NCBI GenBank assembly: GCA_943787745.1 | Contig: CALSNJ010000001.1 | Location: 1 to 64,000 of the forward strand | Direction: 5' to 3' | DNA: 64,000 nt | Source: an uncultured Alphaproteobacteria bacterium | GTDB taxonomy: Bacteria; Pseudomonadota; Alphaproteobacteria; UBA6615 | In this document: positions 45,323 through 55,512 of the stretch, one piece after another | How positions within the stretch are numbered: position 1 is the first letter of the stretch | How the letters are laid out: each line of letters starts with the position of its first letter | Notes under the pieces: generated by a model | Seen by the model: only the letters and a program-made list of their open reading frames with translations | Database searches by the model: none | What the model was told of the DNA's origin: nothing | Made by a program: the position numbers and the translations under genes

Positions 45323-46344
45323 TCACGTGTTTGCGTGAAGAGATGTGCGTTTCATCCAAACCAGAAGCAAGATCACGAGGAAAAGCGCGCCGAGAACAGC
45401 GATCCAGGGCAGCAGTGATCCCGGGTTGGCCATTGTGGTCAGGACGGCAAGCACGACGAGGCCAATATTCGTCAGGGCCACTGCGGTGCTGACTTGTGCG
45501 TGGCTGCGGCCGTTTTGAACGGCTTTTTGGTAATAGTGCTCACGATGGGCCCGCCAGATTTTTTCCCCGCGTTGCAGGCGCCGCAGGAGCGTGAGCGTGG
45601 CGTCCACCAGATAATAGAGTGGCAGGATGATCGCAGCGGGCAGATACCCTGATGCCGCCAGTGACAGGAGCAGCCATCCGAGCAGGTACCCCAGTGGGAT
45701 GCTGCCGATGTCGCCGAGAAATATTTTTGCCGGATGCCAGTTCCACACCAAAAACCCTGCGGCCGCGGCCGCAATGACCAATCCGTGCCATGGCAGGCTG
45801 TCTGGCTGTTGAACGCAAGGAATCCGATCAGGGCGACGCCGCCCCCAATGCCGATCGCCTCGACGCCACTGATGCCGTCGATGCCGTCCATGAAATTGAA
45901 CAGGTTCACAAACCAGATCCAGCCAATGACCGTGATCGTGGCATCGAGCCAGAAAGGCAGAAGCCCCTGAAATACTGGCCCCTGCAACATCAGGACACCT
46001 GCGATTGCAGCCAGCACCTGCACGCCGAGGCGCGGCAATGCGCCCAGTGTGCGCAGATCATCAATCCAGGAAATCGCCGCCAGAGCGATGGCCGCCAATG
46101 GGATCACCCAGCGTGCGGTGATGCCTGGTTCGGACGGCACTGCGAAGGCGATCACGATCCAGACCGGCAGCAGCACGCTCATCACCCCGATCCCGCCACC
46201 GCGTGGTGTCGGGACATCGTGGGAGCTTCGCGCGTTGGGTGTGTCGAGAATGTTGTGGCGCAACAGCTGACCCCGCACGACCCACACCATCGCGATGGTG
46301 GCGAGTGCTGTTCCTGCAGCAAGTATGACAAGGGTCCAGATCAC
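45323..46344 (-). pseudogene. WecA/MraY-type undecaprenyl-phosphate sugar transferase, one frameshift
   Basis: This would be an about 340-residue polytopic GT4-superfamily initiator that loads the first sugar-phosphate onto undecaprenyl phosphate. The N-terminal frame holds DTPNARSSHDVPTPRGGG and FNFMDGIDGISG (about residue 150). The C-terminal frame holds HPAKIFLGDIGSIPLGYLLG and the tail. They join near 45800, where one base seems missing after AACAGCCAG. The conserved parts are intact on both sides. A terminator separates it from the glycan genes upstream. Confidence 0.87.
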
Positions 46345-46389
46345 GATGGTATCGCCTGAGGGTCGGTGATGATCGCTTGTAGCGGCAAA

Positions 46390-46417
46390 AACAAAGGCCC
46401 GGCAAGTTGCCGGGCCT
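46390..46417 (-). terminator. Terminator after the GT4 gene
   Basis: A perfect 11-bp stem (AGGCCCGGCAA / TTGCCGGGCCT, 46395-46417) is followed by TTTGTTTTT on the minus strand. It lies about 23 bases past the GT4 stop at 46440 and before the wecA-like gene. The large glycan operon therefore appears to end here, with wecA and capD transcribed separately or by read-through. Confidence 0.88.
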
Positions 46418-46439
46418 GTTAAGCGGGATCAAATCTGGA

Positions 46440-47579
46440 TCAGGGGGCCCTTAGACCCAGGTGATCGAGCTGGCGTGCGATGACCATATCTTCATCATAG
46501 AGCGCGCGTGCCCGGTCCAGTCCGGCTTGCCCGAGGCGTGTGCGCAGGCCTTTATCGGAGACCAGAGACTGGAGGGCGCCGGCAAGACTGACAGGGTCGT
46601 ATAGCGGCACCAGCAAGCCGGTTTTTCCATCGACGACTTCCTCGCGACTGCCGCGAATATTGGTCGCCACCACCGGCAAACCGGTCAACATGGCCTCAAT
46701 GATGGAGCGCGGCATACCTTCGCGGTGTGAAGGAAGCGTGAATATATCTGCCGCGCGCATCAGGTCCGGCATATCCTGTCGGTATCCGAGAAAACGAATG
46801 CGACCCGCAAGGTCCGGTTCGTGCGCCACAGCCTCGATCATGTCTGATATCCCCGACGCATGGTCGCTGCTGAGTCGCGTACCGACGGCCCAGAGTTCAG
46901 CATCCACATGGCGCATCGCTTCAAGCAGTTCGCCGTATCCTTTTTCGGCGACCAGACGGCCTGTCATCAGGATAACGATGCGATCCTCGGGCGTGCCGAT
47001 ATCTGCACGCAAGCGTGCCCGGGGTTCGTGGCTCCCGGCAGGCTTGAAGACATCGGGGTCGCTGCCATTGCCGATTGCCGAAATATCTCCGGTTTTGCAC
47101 AGGTGCAAACGCCGTGCGGTCTCGGCATCCTCTTCCGACTGGGTGAACAATGTGTGGGTGGCGCGACCGGCAAGCCACTCAGCCATGACATGCGCCTGGC
47201 GTTTGGGTGCGGGCATATTCTCATGAAAGTAAAAGCCATGCGCCGTATAGACAATCCGCGGAATACCAGCGCGGGCGGCCGCCAGCCTTCCCACAAAGGC
47301 GGCGGCGGGTGTGTGCACATGTACGAGGTCAAATTCCTCGCGCGCGAACAATTTTTGCAGGGCGTTTCCGGCACGCAGATTGCGAATGGGGTTTAACGAC
47401 CGAACGAGTGGTGCTGTCTCCACGCGTATCCCCTCTTCGCGCACCGCCCCGACTAGATCACCGTCTGCACACACGCCGACGACCTCATGCCCTTCGGCGA
47501 TCTGGGCATGCATCAACGGGCGCAGGAAATGATAGAGGGTGAAATCCACCGTGCTGAGCTGGCAGATTTTCAGGGGCAT
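46440..47579 (-). CDS. Family 4 glycosyltransferase
   Basis: This 379-residue GT-B enzyme has an N-terminal domain with FDLVHVHTPAAAFVGRLAA and a C-terminal donor domain with EGMPRSIIEAMLTGLPVVA, the E-x7-E motif of GT4. ILMTGRLVAEKGYGELLEAM gives the usual linker strand. It adds a sugar to the lipid-linked glycan; which sugar is unknown. It is the last gene before the terminator at 46390. Confidence 0.93.
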   Translation of the reverse strand: MPLKICQLSTVDFTLYHFLRPLMHAQIAEGHEVVGVCADGDLVGAVREEGIRVETAPLVRSLNPIRNLRAGNALQKLFAREEFDLVHVHTPAAAFVGRLAAARAGIPRIVYTAHGFYFHENMPAPKRQAHVMAEWLAGRATHTLFTQSEEDAETARRLHLCKTGDISAIGNGSDPDVFKPAGSHEPRARLRADIGTPEDRIVILMTGRLVAEKGYGELLEAMRHVDAELWAVGTRLSSDHASGISDMIEAVAHEPDLAGRIRFLGYRQDMPDLMRAADIFTLPSHREGMPRSIIEAMLTGLPVVATNIRGSREEVVDGKTGLLVPLYDPVSLAGALQSLVSDKGLRTRLGQAGLDRARALYDEDMVIARQLDHLGLRAP

Positions 47580-47586
47580 TGCGGGA

Positions 47587-48840
47587 TCAGTCGCTTGTCA
47601 GGGGGCTATTGGTGCCCCTGTCTGTTCCCAGCGGAACGGCTGCAATTACAATCATGGCTGTCAATCCCAGTGTGGCCATCCACCAGCCTTGCCAGATACC
47701 AAAACCCAGTTCGGCGATGGTGAACGCGCAGGCTGTTGCGGCGATCATCGTGGCTGGCGCTGCACGATTGTTTGCTGATTCCGGGATCGACACCACGATC
47801 AGAGAGAATACGGCAGCGATAAGCAGAAGCCCGATTAGACCAAGCTCCAGCCAAATCTGGACAAGTGCGTTATGGGGATGCAATGGCATCGCTTGTCCCA
47901 TTGTTGGGTTGTCTCCGAATTGAAACAGGAAAATCTGGTCATGCCCGCCCGGAATGGTTCGTGCGGCTTCCAGGCCCCAGCCGAAAAGGGGCTGTTCAAA
48001 GATTCGTTGAGAGGCGAATTCCCAGATCACGAACCGATGTACTTCGGAGTTCGGGCCCGGAATGTTTGCGATCAACCAGTCATTGATTACGGGCACAAGG
48101 AGATCGAAGAACGGTATGGCGATCACGGCTGCCGTAAAGCCAACAAACAGAAGACGTTTGCCCCAGCGTTGCGAAATCCAGCCCATACCAAATGCGCAGG
48201 CCCCCACGAGGAACGCGACCAAAGGTGCCGAAGGGGCCAGAAAATATAGCGCGAGGGCGCTCATGACGATCACGGCTGCCGCTGCGTACCGACCGTAGAG
48301 TTGGGCGACAACAAGGGCCACCGGCCAGACAAGCATCGCAATGACACTGGCTGTCCGATTGAGACTGTCGAGTTCATGGCCCGCCCGCGCCGATGTTCCC
48401 AGCCAGTCTGAGAGGGTGCCGCTCAACGCGATGAACAGGCCAATCACGGTCAGCCCAATGATGGTTCCTCGCACCAACCACCGTCCGAAGCTCAGACGTT
48501 GTGCGTGATCGAGCCGGGTTGCGGCGTCGATCAGAAAAATCAGACTGGTGCCGACAAGAGCCAGACGGATGGCTGTTTTGACGCCCCGGTCCGGGTTGAT
48601 TGTCCAGACGAGACTCAGTGCGGCCCAGCCTGCAAAAAGTGCCATAAGTACAAGCAGCAGACGGTTGGACAGCGGCCAGAAGTTCTGATGCGGAATGCGC
48701 AACGCTATGATCAAGGCAACGCCGATCACAGCAAGCACCCAGATTTGCAGTGTTGCCAGTGCCGCAACGGGCAAAAACAGGAAGCCCAGTGCATAGAGCA
48801 CATAGGCTTCTCGATTGTTCTGTGGCGTAACCTTGGTCAT
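47587..48840 (-). CDS. O-antigen ligase/polymerase (Wzy/WaaL family)
   Basis: This is about 417 residues with ten or more hydrophobic segments. The ligase-family pattern is clear in FGWGLEAARTIPGGHDQ and MPLHPHNALVQIWLELGLIGLL, with the functional His. It would polymerise repeat units or ligate the chain to a carrier. The start is uncertain: an ATG at 48840 or a TTG at 48876. It lies between the GT4 and asnB-like genes. Confidence 0.9.
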   Translation of the reverse strand: MTKVTPQNNREAYVLYALGFLFLPVAALATLQIWVLAVIGVALIIALRIPHQNFWPLSNRLLLVLMALFAGWAALSLVWTINPDRGVKTAIRLALVGTSLIFLIDAATRLDHAQRLSFGRWLVRGTIIGLTVIGLFIALSGTLSDWLGTSARAGHELDSLNRTASVIAMLVWPVALVVAQLYGRYAAAAVIVMSALALYFLAPSAPLVAFLVGACAFGMGWISQRWGKRLLFVGFTAAVIAIPFFDLLVPVINDWLIANIPGPNSEVHRFVIWEFASQRIFEQPLFGWGLEAARTIPGGHDQIFLFQFGDNPTMGQAMPLHPHNALVQIWLELGLIGLLLIAAVFSLIVVSIPESANNRAAPATMIAATACAFTIAELGFGIWQGWWMATLGLTAMIVIAAVPLGTDRGTNSPLTSD

Positions 48841-48888
48841 CCCCGGTCTTGTGCCCAATGGTGGCTGAGACAGCAAGCCGGATCGGTC

Positions 48889-50823
48889 CTATTTGATGGT
48901 GCGAGAATAGGCGCGATCCCAAAGCTGATACATCAACACGGCCCAAAGCTGACTCTGTAGGTTCTGACGGCCCGACAAATGATTATCCCAGGCCGCACGG
49001 ATCGGGCCGGGCTCGAGCAACCCTGAACTGCCAAGTGCCTCTTCGGTGAGAAGGTCCTCGGCCCAGTCCCGCAAGGGGCCACGCAACCAGTCGGAAATCG
49101 GAATCGCGAACCCGGATTTGGGACGATCAATCAGGCTGTCGGGAACATGTTTTGCCAGGATTTTCCGCAAGGGCAGCTTGGTCCGGCCGCCGGCAATGAG
49201 TTCGCTGCGTGGCAGGCGCCATGCGAATTCGACGAGCCGATGATCGAGCAGCGGTACGCGCACCTCTAGCCCATGGGCCATGCTGGCCCGGTCAACCTTG
49301 GTCAGAATGTCATCGGGCAGATAACTGACAGTGTCCGCCAACTGGAGTTGCCCCACGGAGTCCGTAAGTTCGGGATCGAGCCCGAAGGGCGCAGGGTTGT
49401 GCCGCGTGCCGCGCACGACCTCACGTGGGTCCTGCCATTGAGAGACGGTGGACAGGTAAGCCTGCTCGGCATCTGTAGCGGCGATTGCGGCGGCCGCTTT
49501 CCAAATCTTGTCGCCGAATTGTGGCGGCATGCGCCGGGGAATGGTCCGGGCGATTCGGTCCCAACTCTGGGGTGAAAGGGCCTGCATCGCGTTTGCCACG
49601 GTCCGGCGCAGGGCCGGCGGCAGGCGCCTCGCGCGGCGTGCGATTTTGGGCAGCGCAATATAACGGTTATAGCCGCCGAAAACTTCATCTCCGCCGTCTC
49701 CAGAAAGTGCGACGGTGACGTGTTCCCGTGTCAGGCGGGACAGAATGAAAGTCGGGATTTGGGAGGAGTCTGCAAACGGTTCGTCGTAGAAATCGGGGAG
49801 CGAACTGATAATACTCAATGCATCCCGGGGGGTGACCTGCATATCTGTGTGGTCGGTTCCAAGGTGTTCTGCGATGCGTCGCGCGTCTTGGGATTCGTCA
49901 TACCCAAAGGCGGGAAAGCCCATGGAGAAGGTGCGCACTTTCTGGGTGCTTGCATGCTGCATAAGGGATACGACGGTTGCAGAGTCGATTCCGCCTGACA
50001 ACCAGGCCCCCAGCGGGACGTCCGAAATCATGCGATCCGTTACCACTTGCTGCAGGAGGTTCTCGAATGCGCTTTGGACATCCGGGTCTTCGAGTGAGAG
50101 CGGCTCGGCCTGTCCGGATTGTGCGACCTGGCTGGCGGACCAATAGGTTCTGGTCTCGGTTTTGCCGTTGGCCGCAATCGTCATGATGGTGCCGGGCGCA
50201 AGTTTCTTGATCTCTCGGAATATCGTCGAAGGTGCGGGGATGTATGCAAACCGCAGGAATGCCGCGAGAGCGTCCGGGTCCCGTGTGGGCTCGATCAGTC
50301 CTGAAGCGTGGAGCGCCTTGATCTCGGACCCGAAGACATAGCGCTCGCCCTGATTTCCCCAATACAGAGGTTTGATGCCGAGCCGGTCTCGTACAAGGGT
50401 CAGGTTCCGGCTTTCGCGATCAAAGACCGCAAAGGCAAACATGCCGATCGCCGTCTTGACGGTTTTTTCCACACCCCATTTTGCGATCGCCGCGAGCAGT
50501 ACGACGGTGTCGGAAGCAGAGTTTATGTTGTGGCCTTCGGCGCTGAGCTGCCGCGCGATGTCGCGAAAGTTGTAGATCTCGCCATTGAAGACCAGAACAT
50601 AGCGCGCGCATGCCGATGTGGCGGGTTGCCGCCCCTCGGGCGTGGGGGCGATCACGGCAAGCCGGCGATGGCCGAGCCCGATTCCGGAGTCTGCGTCGAT
50701 CCAGGCGCCATCATCATCCGGCCCCCGATGCCGCAAACTGTCAGCCATGGCTTCGGTGTGGTGCTCCAGATAGTCGACGGCCAGGGTGCGGCTCAGATCA
50801 TAGATTCCGGCGATGCCGCACAT
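48889..50823 (-). CDS. Glutamine-hydrolysing asparagine synthase-like amidotransferase
   Basis: This 644-residue enzyme starts MCGIAGIYDL, with Cys2 as the glutaminase nucleophile once Met is removed. The synthetase half has AWLSGGIDSATVVS near residue 270 and RVPLLDHRLVEFAW later. Inside glycan loci such AsnB-like proteins are thought to amidate uronic acids rather than make asparagine. That role is an inference from location. The ATG at 50823 follows the GT2 stop by five bases. Confidence 0.93.
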   Translation of the reverse strand: MCGIAGIYDLSRTLAVDYLEHHTEAMADSLRHRGPDDDGAWIDADSGIGLGHRRLAVIAPTPEGRQPATSACARYVLVFNGEIYNFRDIARQLSAEGHNINSASDTVVLLAAIAKWGVEKTVKTAIGMFAFAVFDRESRNLTLVRDRLGIKPLYWGNQGERYVFGSEIKALHASGLIEPTRDPDALAAFLRFAYIPAPSTIFREIKKLAPGTIMTIAANGKTETRTYWSASQVAQSGQAEPLSLEDPDVQSAFENLLQQVVTDRMISDVPLGAWLSGGIDSATVVSLMQHASTQKVRTFSMGFPAFGYDESQDARRIAEHLGTDHTDMQVTPRDALSIISSLPDFYDEPFADSSQIPTFILSRLTREHVTVALSGDGGDEVFGGYNRYIALPKIARRARRLPPALRRTVANAMQALSPQSWDRIARTIPRRMPPQFGDKIWKAAAAIAATDAEQAYLSTVSQWQDPREVVRGTRHNPAPFGLDPELTDSVGQLQLADTVSYLPDDILTKVDRASMAHGLEVRVPLLDHRLVEFAWRLPRSELIAGGRTKLPLRKILAKHVPDSLIDRPKSGFAIPISDWLRGPLRDWAEDLLTEEALGSSGLLEPGPIRAAWDNHLSGRQNLQSQLWAVLMYQLWDRAYSRTIK

Positions 50824-50828
50824 GGTTC

Positions 50829-51746
50829 CTAGGCCCTGGCCGCGCGGCGGTTTTCGCGTGCGGAGTGGGACAGCGGACGCAGGATCCGGAAAATGCCAAG
50901 CAGAACCGGGTCGGGGAGGATCCGGTAGGCCATATCCCAGACGAGATAGGGAAACAGGGGACGCACGGATGGCTGCCTGCGCCATTTACGCCACAACCCC
51001 CAGAGACTTCGCGGGCGATAGGCCGCAGCGTGCTTGGTGCGAATGTGGCGCCAGAGGGAGATATGGCGCGCACGCGAAATGCTCGCCAGCATGCCGCCCG
51101 AGCTGACCCAGTAATGGAAATAGGGTTTGCCGAGCGCGATGCCGTTAAAGCCGTTCAGCCCGAGGCGGATGTTGAACTCCCAGTCTTCATACCCCAGCCG
51201 CATGTCTTCATCGTAGCCGCCGATGGTCTCCCAGGCGGTGCGGGGCATGAGCATGCAATAGGGCAGCTGGTTGAAGAAAAGCTGTTCGAACAGATTGAAG
51301 GGTTTTTGCAGTATCCCGTCGGCCTCGCCTTCCAGCGCAAGGTCCGCAAAGGCAAAGGACGGCACGGGTGCCTGCGTCACGGCCTTGTGTGCGACCGCCA
51401 GAAATTCCGGCGCGAGCCAGTCGTCGCAGTCCAAAGGCAGGATCAGTTTCGCGCGTGCTTCGCTGAAACCGCGGTTGCGGGCACCCGCGAGACCGCGGTT
51501 TTCCTGACGGATCATCCGGATCTCGTCCGGCATGGCATCGAGCAACTCAATGGTCTGGCGATCGGTGGAGCCGTCGTCGACGATGATGATCTCGAAATCC
51601 TGAAAGGTCTGGGCGCGCAGGCTTTCCAGCGCGCGCTCGAGAAAAGCGTGCGCGTTGTAGCAGGGCAGGACAACACTGATGGCGGGTGCGGAGATTAGTT
51701 GCGCTCCAGAAGCTGCTTGAAGATCGTCGCATGACGTCCGATCCAC
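50829..51746 (-). CDS. Family 2 glycosyltransferase
   Basis: This is about 305 residues of a GT-A fold. The N-terminal ISVVLPCYNAHAFLERALESL, FEIIIVDDGSTD and LILPLDCDDWLA give the nucleotide-sugar site and DXD-like motif. A GTG at 51746 is the only workable start in frame and lies inside the end of the upstream GT4 gene. It is in the glycan operon. Confidence 0.9.
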   Translation of the reverse strand: MDRTSCDDLQAASGAQLISAPAISVVLPCYNAHAFLERALESLRAQTFQDFEIIIVDDGSTDRQTIELLDAMPDEIRMIRQENRGLAGARNRGFSEARAKLILPLDCDDWLAPEFLAVAHKAVTQAPVPSFAFADLALEGEADGILQKPFNLFEQLFFNQLPYCMLMPRTAWETIGGYDEDMRLGYEDWEFNIRLGLNGFNGIALGKPYFHYWVSSGGMLASISRARHISLWRHIRTKHAAAYRPRSLWGLWRKWRRQPSVRPLFPYLVWDMAYRILPDPVLLGIFRILRPLSHSARENRRAARA

Positions 51747-52808
51747 TGGTTGAGGTCGAAGGCGGTTTCGGCCCGTTTTCGCGCCGCCTCTCCCATGGCA
51801 TCCGCGTTTTCAGCGACGGCGACCATCGCAGCTCCCAGCGCCTCCGGGTCGGGGCGGAACAATTGCGTCCCAGTCATCATGTGCCGGCACCCCGGCGCCT
51901 GCGTCGGCTCCCACCAGTTCGGGGACACCGCCACTTGCGACATAGACGACGGGCAGGCCGCAGGCCATCGCTTCGATCACGGTGTTGGGGCATGGGTCTG
52001 CGTGCTTGGTCATCACGTAGCCGTCGGCGTCTCGGTAAATTCCCGGCGCATCAGCTTGTAAGTAGGGCCCCACGAATGTGATATGGCCCGAGACATCGTG
52101 GCGTTGCGCGGCAAGGTCTGCCGCCGCGCGTGCGCCTGCGTCCAGAACCCCGGCAATTGTAAGGGCGGCATCAAGGCCTGACATCCGTGCTGCTGCGAGT
52201 CCTGCGATACTGTCCTCCAGACGGTACGAGAGGTGCGCCTGGATTTTCCCGGTCAGCAAGAACGTGAACGGGCGTTCGCGTTTCCGCACATCCGTTGCAG
52301 GCAAGAAATGTCCGATATCGACGGCGTTGAACAGGACCTCGCCGGGCGCGTCCCGGTGGCCCAGAAACTGATCGGCACAGCTCCGGCAGAACGAGCTTTG
52401 CCAGAAGACATGGTCGGCCAGTTCATAGGCTGCCGACATGCGCGCGTTCTGGGCTTGCCAGTCTCCATCGAACCACCCCGGATAGAACACACCGTTCTGG
52501 TTGTGCACGATCCCGAGACCGCGGGACTTCAGGTTTTCCAGCGCCGCGCGAGAAAGATAGGGCGCATTGCTCAGGCTGTAGACCGTGTTGAATGCTGCGC
52601 GGGTTTGCGGAAAGGCCGTTTGCAGGCGCTGGACCTTGACCAGTGGCCCTCCCTGATCACCGCTGCGGGCACCGCCATAGAAGACCGCAGGTTCATCGCC
52701 GGGTTTGCCCGCGCGTGCGCATAGGCGGGCTCGCAGGTCCGTGAGCGTGCGATATCCCGATCGGGCGATGGCCTTCATCAGGGGGTCGCGGCGTTGTGTT
52801 CCAGACAT
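51695..52808 (-). pseudogene. Family 4 glycosyltransferase, one frameshift
   Basis: Two frames give one GT4 enzyme of about 370 residues. The first reads from MSGTQRRDPLMKAIARSG to TVIEAMACGLPVVYVASGGVPEL and GVPAHDDWD. The second continues QLFRPDPEALGAAMVAVAENAD to the stop at 51695. They join near 51860 by a single-base change. The donor-site Glu residues are present. An intact gene in the living organism is likely if this is a read error. Confidence 0.87.
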
Positions 52809-52826
52809 TTTGGAGATGGTTTCGGT

Positions 52827-53582
52827 CTAGGCCGCGACGCAGCGTGCCCAGATTTCCCCCCAGGGCGTGCGCAATTCGACGATCTTGAAGCCGGCGCGTG
52901 TCACCTCATCCTCAAAGGCCTCGCGTGTGTGCTCGATACGGTGATCGGGATCGGAGAGGAAGTTTGCCCCCACCTCGCGGCGCATCGGCATGTGCCAACT
53001 GCGTTCGAACAGTGGAACCCGGATCAGAATTGTCTGGGGCGAGAGACGTTCACGAATCTTGGCCAGAAAGCCGACGCGTTCATCGATATGCTCGAGGACG
53101 TTGGAGAGAACCACCACATCCCAAGCGCCATCCGGGAAGGCCTCGGTGGCGTCACCTTCGACAAAAGTCAGATTGGATGGATTGGCGGCCTTTCGGGCCT
53201 GCGCCACATTATCAGGTTCGATATCGATTCCCGTGACTTCCGCCTCCGGGACAGATTGTGCGATGGAACGGGCGACCGCACCATAGCCACAACCAATATC
53301 GAGGACCCGATTGCCCGGTGCTACATGTGTCGCGAAGAAACCATGATAGTCGGTCAGGTGATGTTTGGGGTGCTCGCCTTCGCCGAATGCCATGGCGCGT
53401 TCGTTGATCACTAGCTCGAGTGAATCTTCGATGGTGTAAAGACGTCTTAGCGAGTCACTGGGCGCGCCGATCCGGGATTCAAGAACGGCAAAGCCCATCA
53501 CGATCCGCCGGCGAATGGCGAACGGGATGATCCGGTAAAGGATGGAAAGAAGGGCGGCCAGCCCAAGTGCGATGCGTTTCAT
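52827..53582 (-). CDS. Class I SAM-dependent methyltransferase
   Basis: This 251-residue protein has motif I VLDIGCGYGAVARSIAQ (about residue 97) and the later DVVVLSNVLEHIDERVGFL. An N-terminal hydrophobic segment (LGLAALLSILYRIIPFAI) suggests membrane association. Its start overlaps the upstream GT4 stop by four bases (ATGA, 53579-53582). It probably methylates a sugar of the glycan. Confidence 0.9.
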   Translation of the reverse strand: MKRIALGLAALLSILYRIIPFAIRRRIVMGFAVLESRIGAPSDSLRRLYTIEDSLELVINERAMAFGEGEHPKHHLTDYHGFFATHVAPGNRVLDIGCGYGAVARSIAQSVPEAEVTGIDIEPDNVAQARKAANPSNLTFVEGDATEAFPDGAWDVVVLSNVLEHIDERVGFLAKIRERLSPQTILIRVPLFERSWHMPMRREVGANFLSDPDHRIEHTREAFEDEVTRAGFKIVELRTPWGEIWARCVAA

Positions 53583-54685
53583 GTTCGCTCGATCAGTGGC
53601 TTGTAGACATTGTGATAGTGCTGTTCGCCGACATGGCGCCAGTCATAGGCTTCAATGGAGTCATGGGCTGCCGAGGTGACGCGCTCACGCAGTGCAGAAC
53701 TTTCGAGGAGCGCGGCGGATTTTTGAACTGTGGCGACGGTGTCGCCGACCTCTACCAGAAAACCGGTCGCGCCGTCTGTGATCACATCGGGGGCCATACC
53801 AACACGACTGGAGACAAGCGGCACGCCGGTTGCCGCGCATTCAAGAATCGCTTTGGGTCCGCCTTCCTCCCGGCTGGTCATCAGATAGAGGTCGAGTGCG
53901 TGATAGGCCGAGACAATCTGAAGGTAGTCGTCGAGGAAGTGATGGGCGTAGGGCACGCCCATTTCGTCAAGACCGGTTTTGACATAACCACGCGCCGGAC
54001 CGGTCAGCAGAACAAAGACAGGAAAATCCCGGGCGAGTTTTTCGACCGCCTCGAGAAACAGATCGGGGCCCTTGACCATTTTCGGGTCATTGCCTTCACC
54101 CCAGCCATTTCCGTCTTTCTGGAAAGATCCGATGGCCAGCCGGTCGTCTGGGATACCGAACTGGCGCCGCGCTGCCTGTCGTGTTTCAGGCGAAGGCGGC
54201 GTAAACAAGGTCGTGTCTACGCCGATCGGGATACGCACCAGCCGTTCATCGGGAACGCCCCAGCTGCGCAGGCGGGATTCGACCTCAGTGTTTGCGACAA
54301 TCACCCGGTCGATTTTGTCCATGGCCCCCCGGAAGGCATCCACATGTCGGGCCATATCCGGCCCGTCCTCGGGCTTGCCGTGGAAGTAGCTGATTGCGAC
54401 GGCGGTCTTGGGAGAGATGTGCTCGTGCCAGACTTCCCACATGAACTGGCTGCCGAAATGGGCCACACCGTTGACCACGCGTTCCGGGCGGGTCGTCAGA
54501 CTTGCTGTCCCGGGTGAAATTTCATTCACACGACGGCAAATTTGGATGCCGTCCCATCGGATCGACCAATCTCGTCGTTCCACCACAAAGGACACCGGTG
54601 ACTGACCGGGGACAGGAAGGCCAAGTGCATCCATGGTTCGCCATGGCAGTGCGGCAACACCGCGCAAACGATCGCGAAGGCTCAC
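53579..54685 (-). CDS. Family 4 glycosyltransferase
   Basis: This 368-residue GT-B enzyme has RLVRIPIGVDTTLFTPP before the donor domain and REEGGPKAILECAATGVPLVS, the GT4 E-x7-E region, near residue 270. The start overlaps the upstream methyltransferase stop (ATGA, 54682-54685). It belongs to the glycan operon; donor and acceptor are unknown. Confidence 0.92.
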   Translation of the reverse strand: MSLRDRLRGVAALPWRTMDALGLPVPGQSPVSFVVERRDWSIRWDGIQICRRVNEISPGTASLTTRPERVVNGVAHFGSQFMWEVWHEHISPKTAVAISYFHGKPEDGPDMARHVDAFRGAMDKIDRVIVANTEVESRLRSWGVPDERLVRIPIGVDTTLFTPPSPETRQAARRQFGIPDDRLAIGSFQKDGNGWGEGNDPKMVKGPDLFLEAVEKLARDFPVFVLLTGPARGYVKTGLDEMGVPYAHHFLDDYLQIVSAYHALDLYLMTSREEGGPKAILECAATGVPLVSSRVGMAPDVITDGATGFLVEVGDTVATVQKSAALLESSALRERVTSAAHDSIEAYDWRHVGEQHYHNVYKPLIERT

Positions 54686-55512
54686 GCGTCGGGGCCCGGT
54701 CTGCGTTCGCAGATGCCGTACATCACCGCACCAAACGGCGCGAACCTGTCTGCAAGGATGGCGGCGCGCATCAGGGGGCGGTAGAGCGGCGCGAGCTTCT
54801 TTCGTGCTGGCAGACGCAGCAGCATTTCCGGGATGGTGATGAAGATCACGTGCAGCAGAAGGCTGAACAATCCGCCCAATGCGAAAACAGAGGTGTTGCT
54901 GGATTTGAAGCGTTTTGCGACAGCGCCGCGCGCGTATTGGCGGTAGCCGTGCCAGAGATAGGCATAAAGGGCGGCGCCTGAAGGGATGATGTGTAACTGG
55001 ATTCCGCCGGGGCGCAGCGTGGTTCGGAGATGGGTGATCAGCTTGGCGTCGTCCGGGATATGCTCAAGCGCCGAGTTGGAGAAGATCAAATCGAAACGCG
55101 CACCCGGTTCAAGGTCGTGTGCGTCTATCAATTCAAAGCTCGAATCAAAGGGTGTATCGCGTTCCCGGTCGAACCGGTCGAAGACATCCACGCCGGTATA
55201 GGTCCCGTGATAACCCGCCTGTGCGAGAATTTCGCGTGCCCGGCCGCTGCCGCACCCAACTTCGAGGATATTAATCTTCCCGGGTGGAATCATCTTTGGA
55301 AGTTCTGCCACCATAAAGGCTTCGGAAAGCGCGCGGCCGGGTGATGGCGATGCAGACTTCAGAGCTGCAAGCGCGGCCGCGTCGGCGCGCCAGTGCTGGT
55401 GGGTCGCAAATTGCGTTGGGGTCAGGTCACGCAGGCCGCGTATGGCGTTTTGCCATAGATAGCGCATGCGGTCTGCGGGCCGCAGGCGCACATCTCCATT
55501 CAGTTCACTCAA
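54682..55512 (-). CDS. SAM-dependent methyltransferase with hydrophobic C-terminal region
   Basis: This is about 276 residues. Motif I is NILEVGCGSGRAREILAQ and the motif-IV-like stretch is FDLIFSNSALEHIPDDAK. A hydrophobic patch, FALGGLFSLLLHVIFITIP, lies in the C-terminal third and may bind the membrane or a lipid-linked acceptor. A TTG at 55512 is taken as the start because it overlaps the previous stop (TTGA); other starts (GTG 55491 or a later ATG) are possible. Confidence 0.87.
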   Translation of the reverse strand: MSELNGDVRLRPADRMRYLWQNAIRGLRDLTPTQFATHQHWRADAAALAALKSASPSPGRALSEAFMVAELPKMIPPGKINILEVGCGSGRAREILAQAGYHGTYTGVDVFDRFDRERDTPFDSSFELIDAHDLEPGARFDLIFSNSALEHIPDDAKLITHLRTTLRPGGIQLHIIPSGAALYAYLWHGYRQYARGAVAKRFKSSNTSVFALGGLFSLLLHVIFITIPEMLLRLPARKKLAPLYRPLMRAAILADRFAPFGAVMYGICERRPGPDA

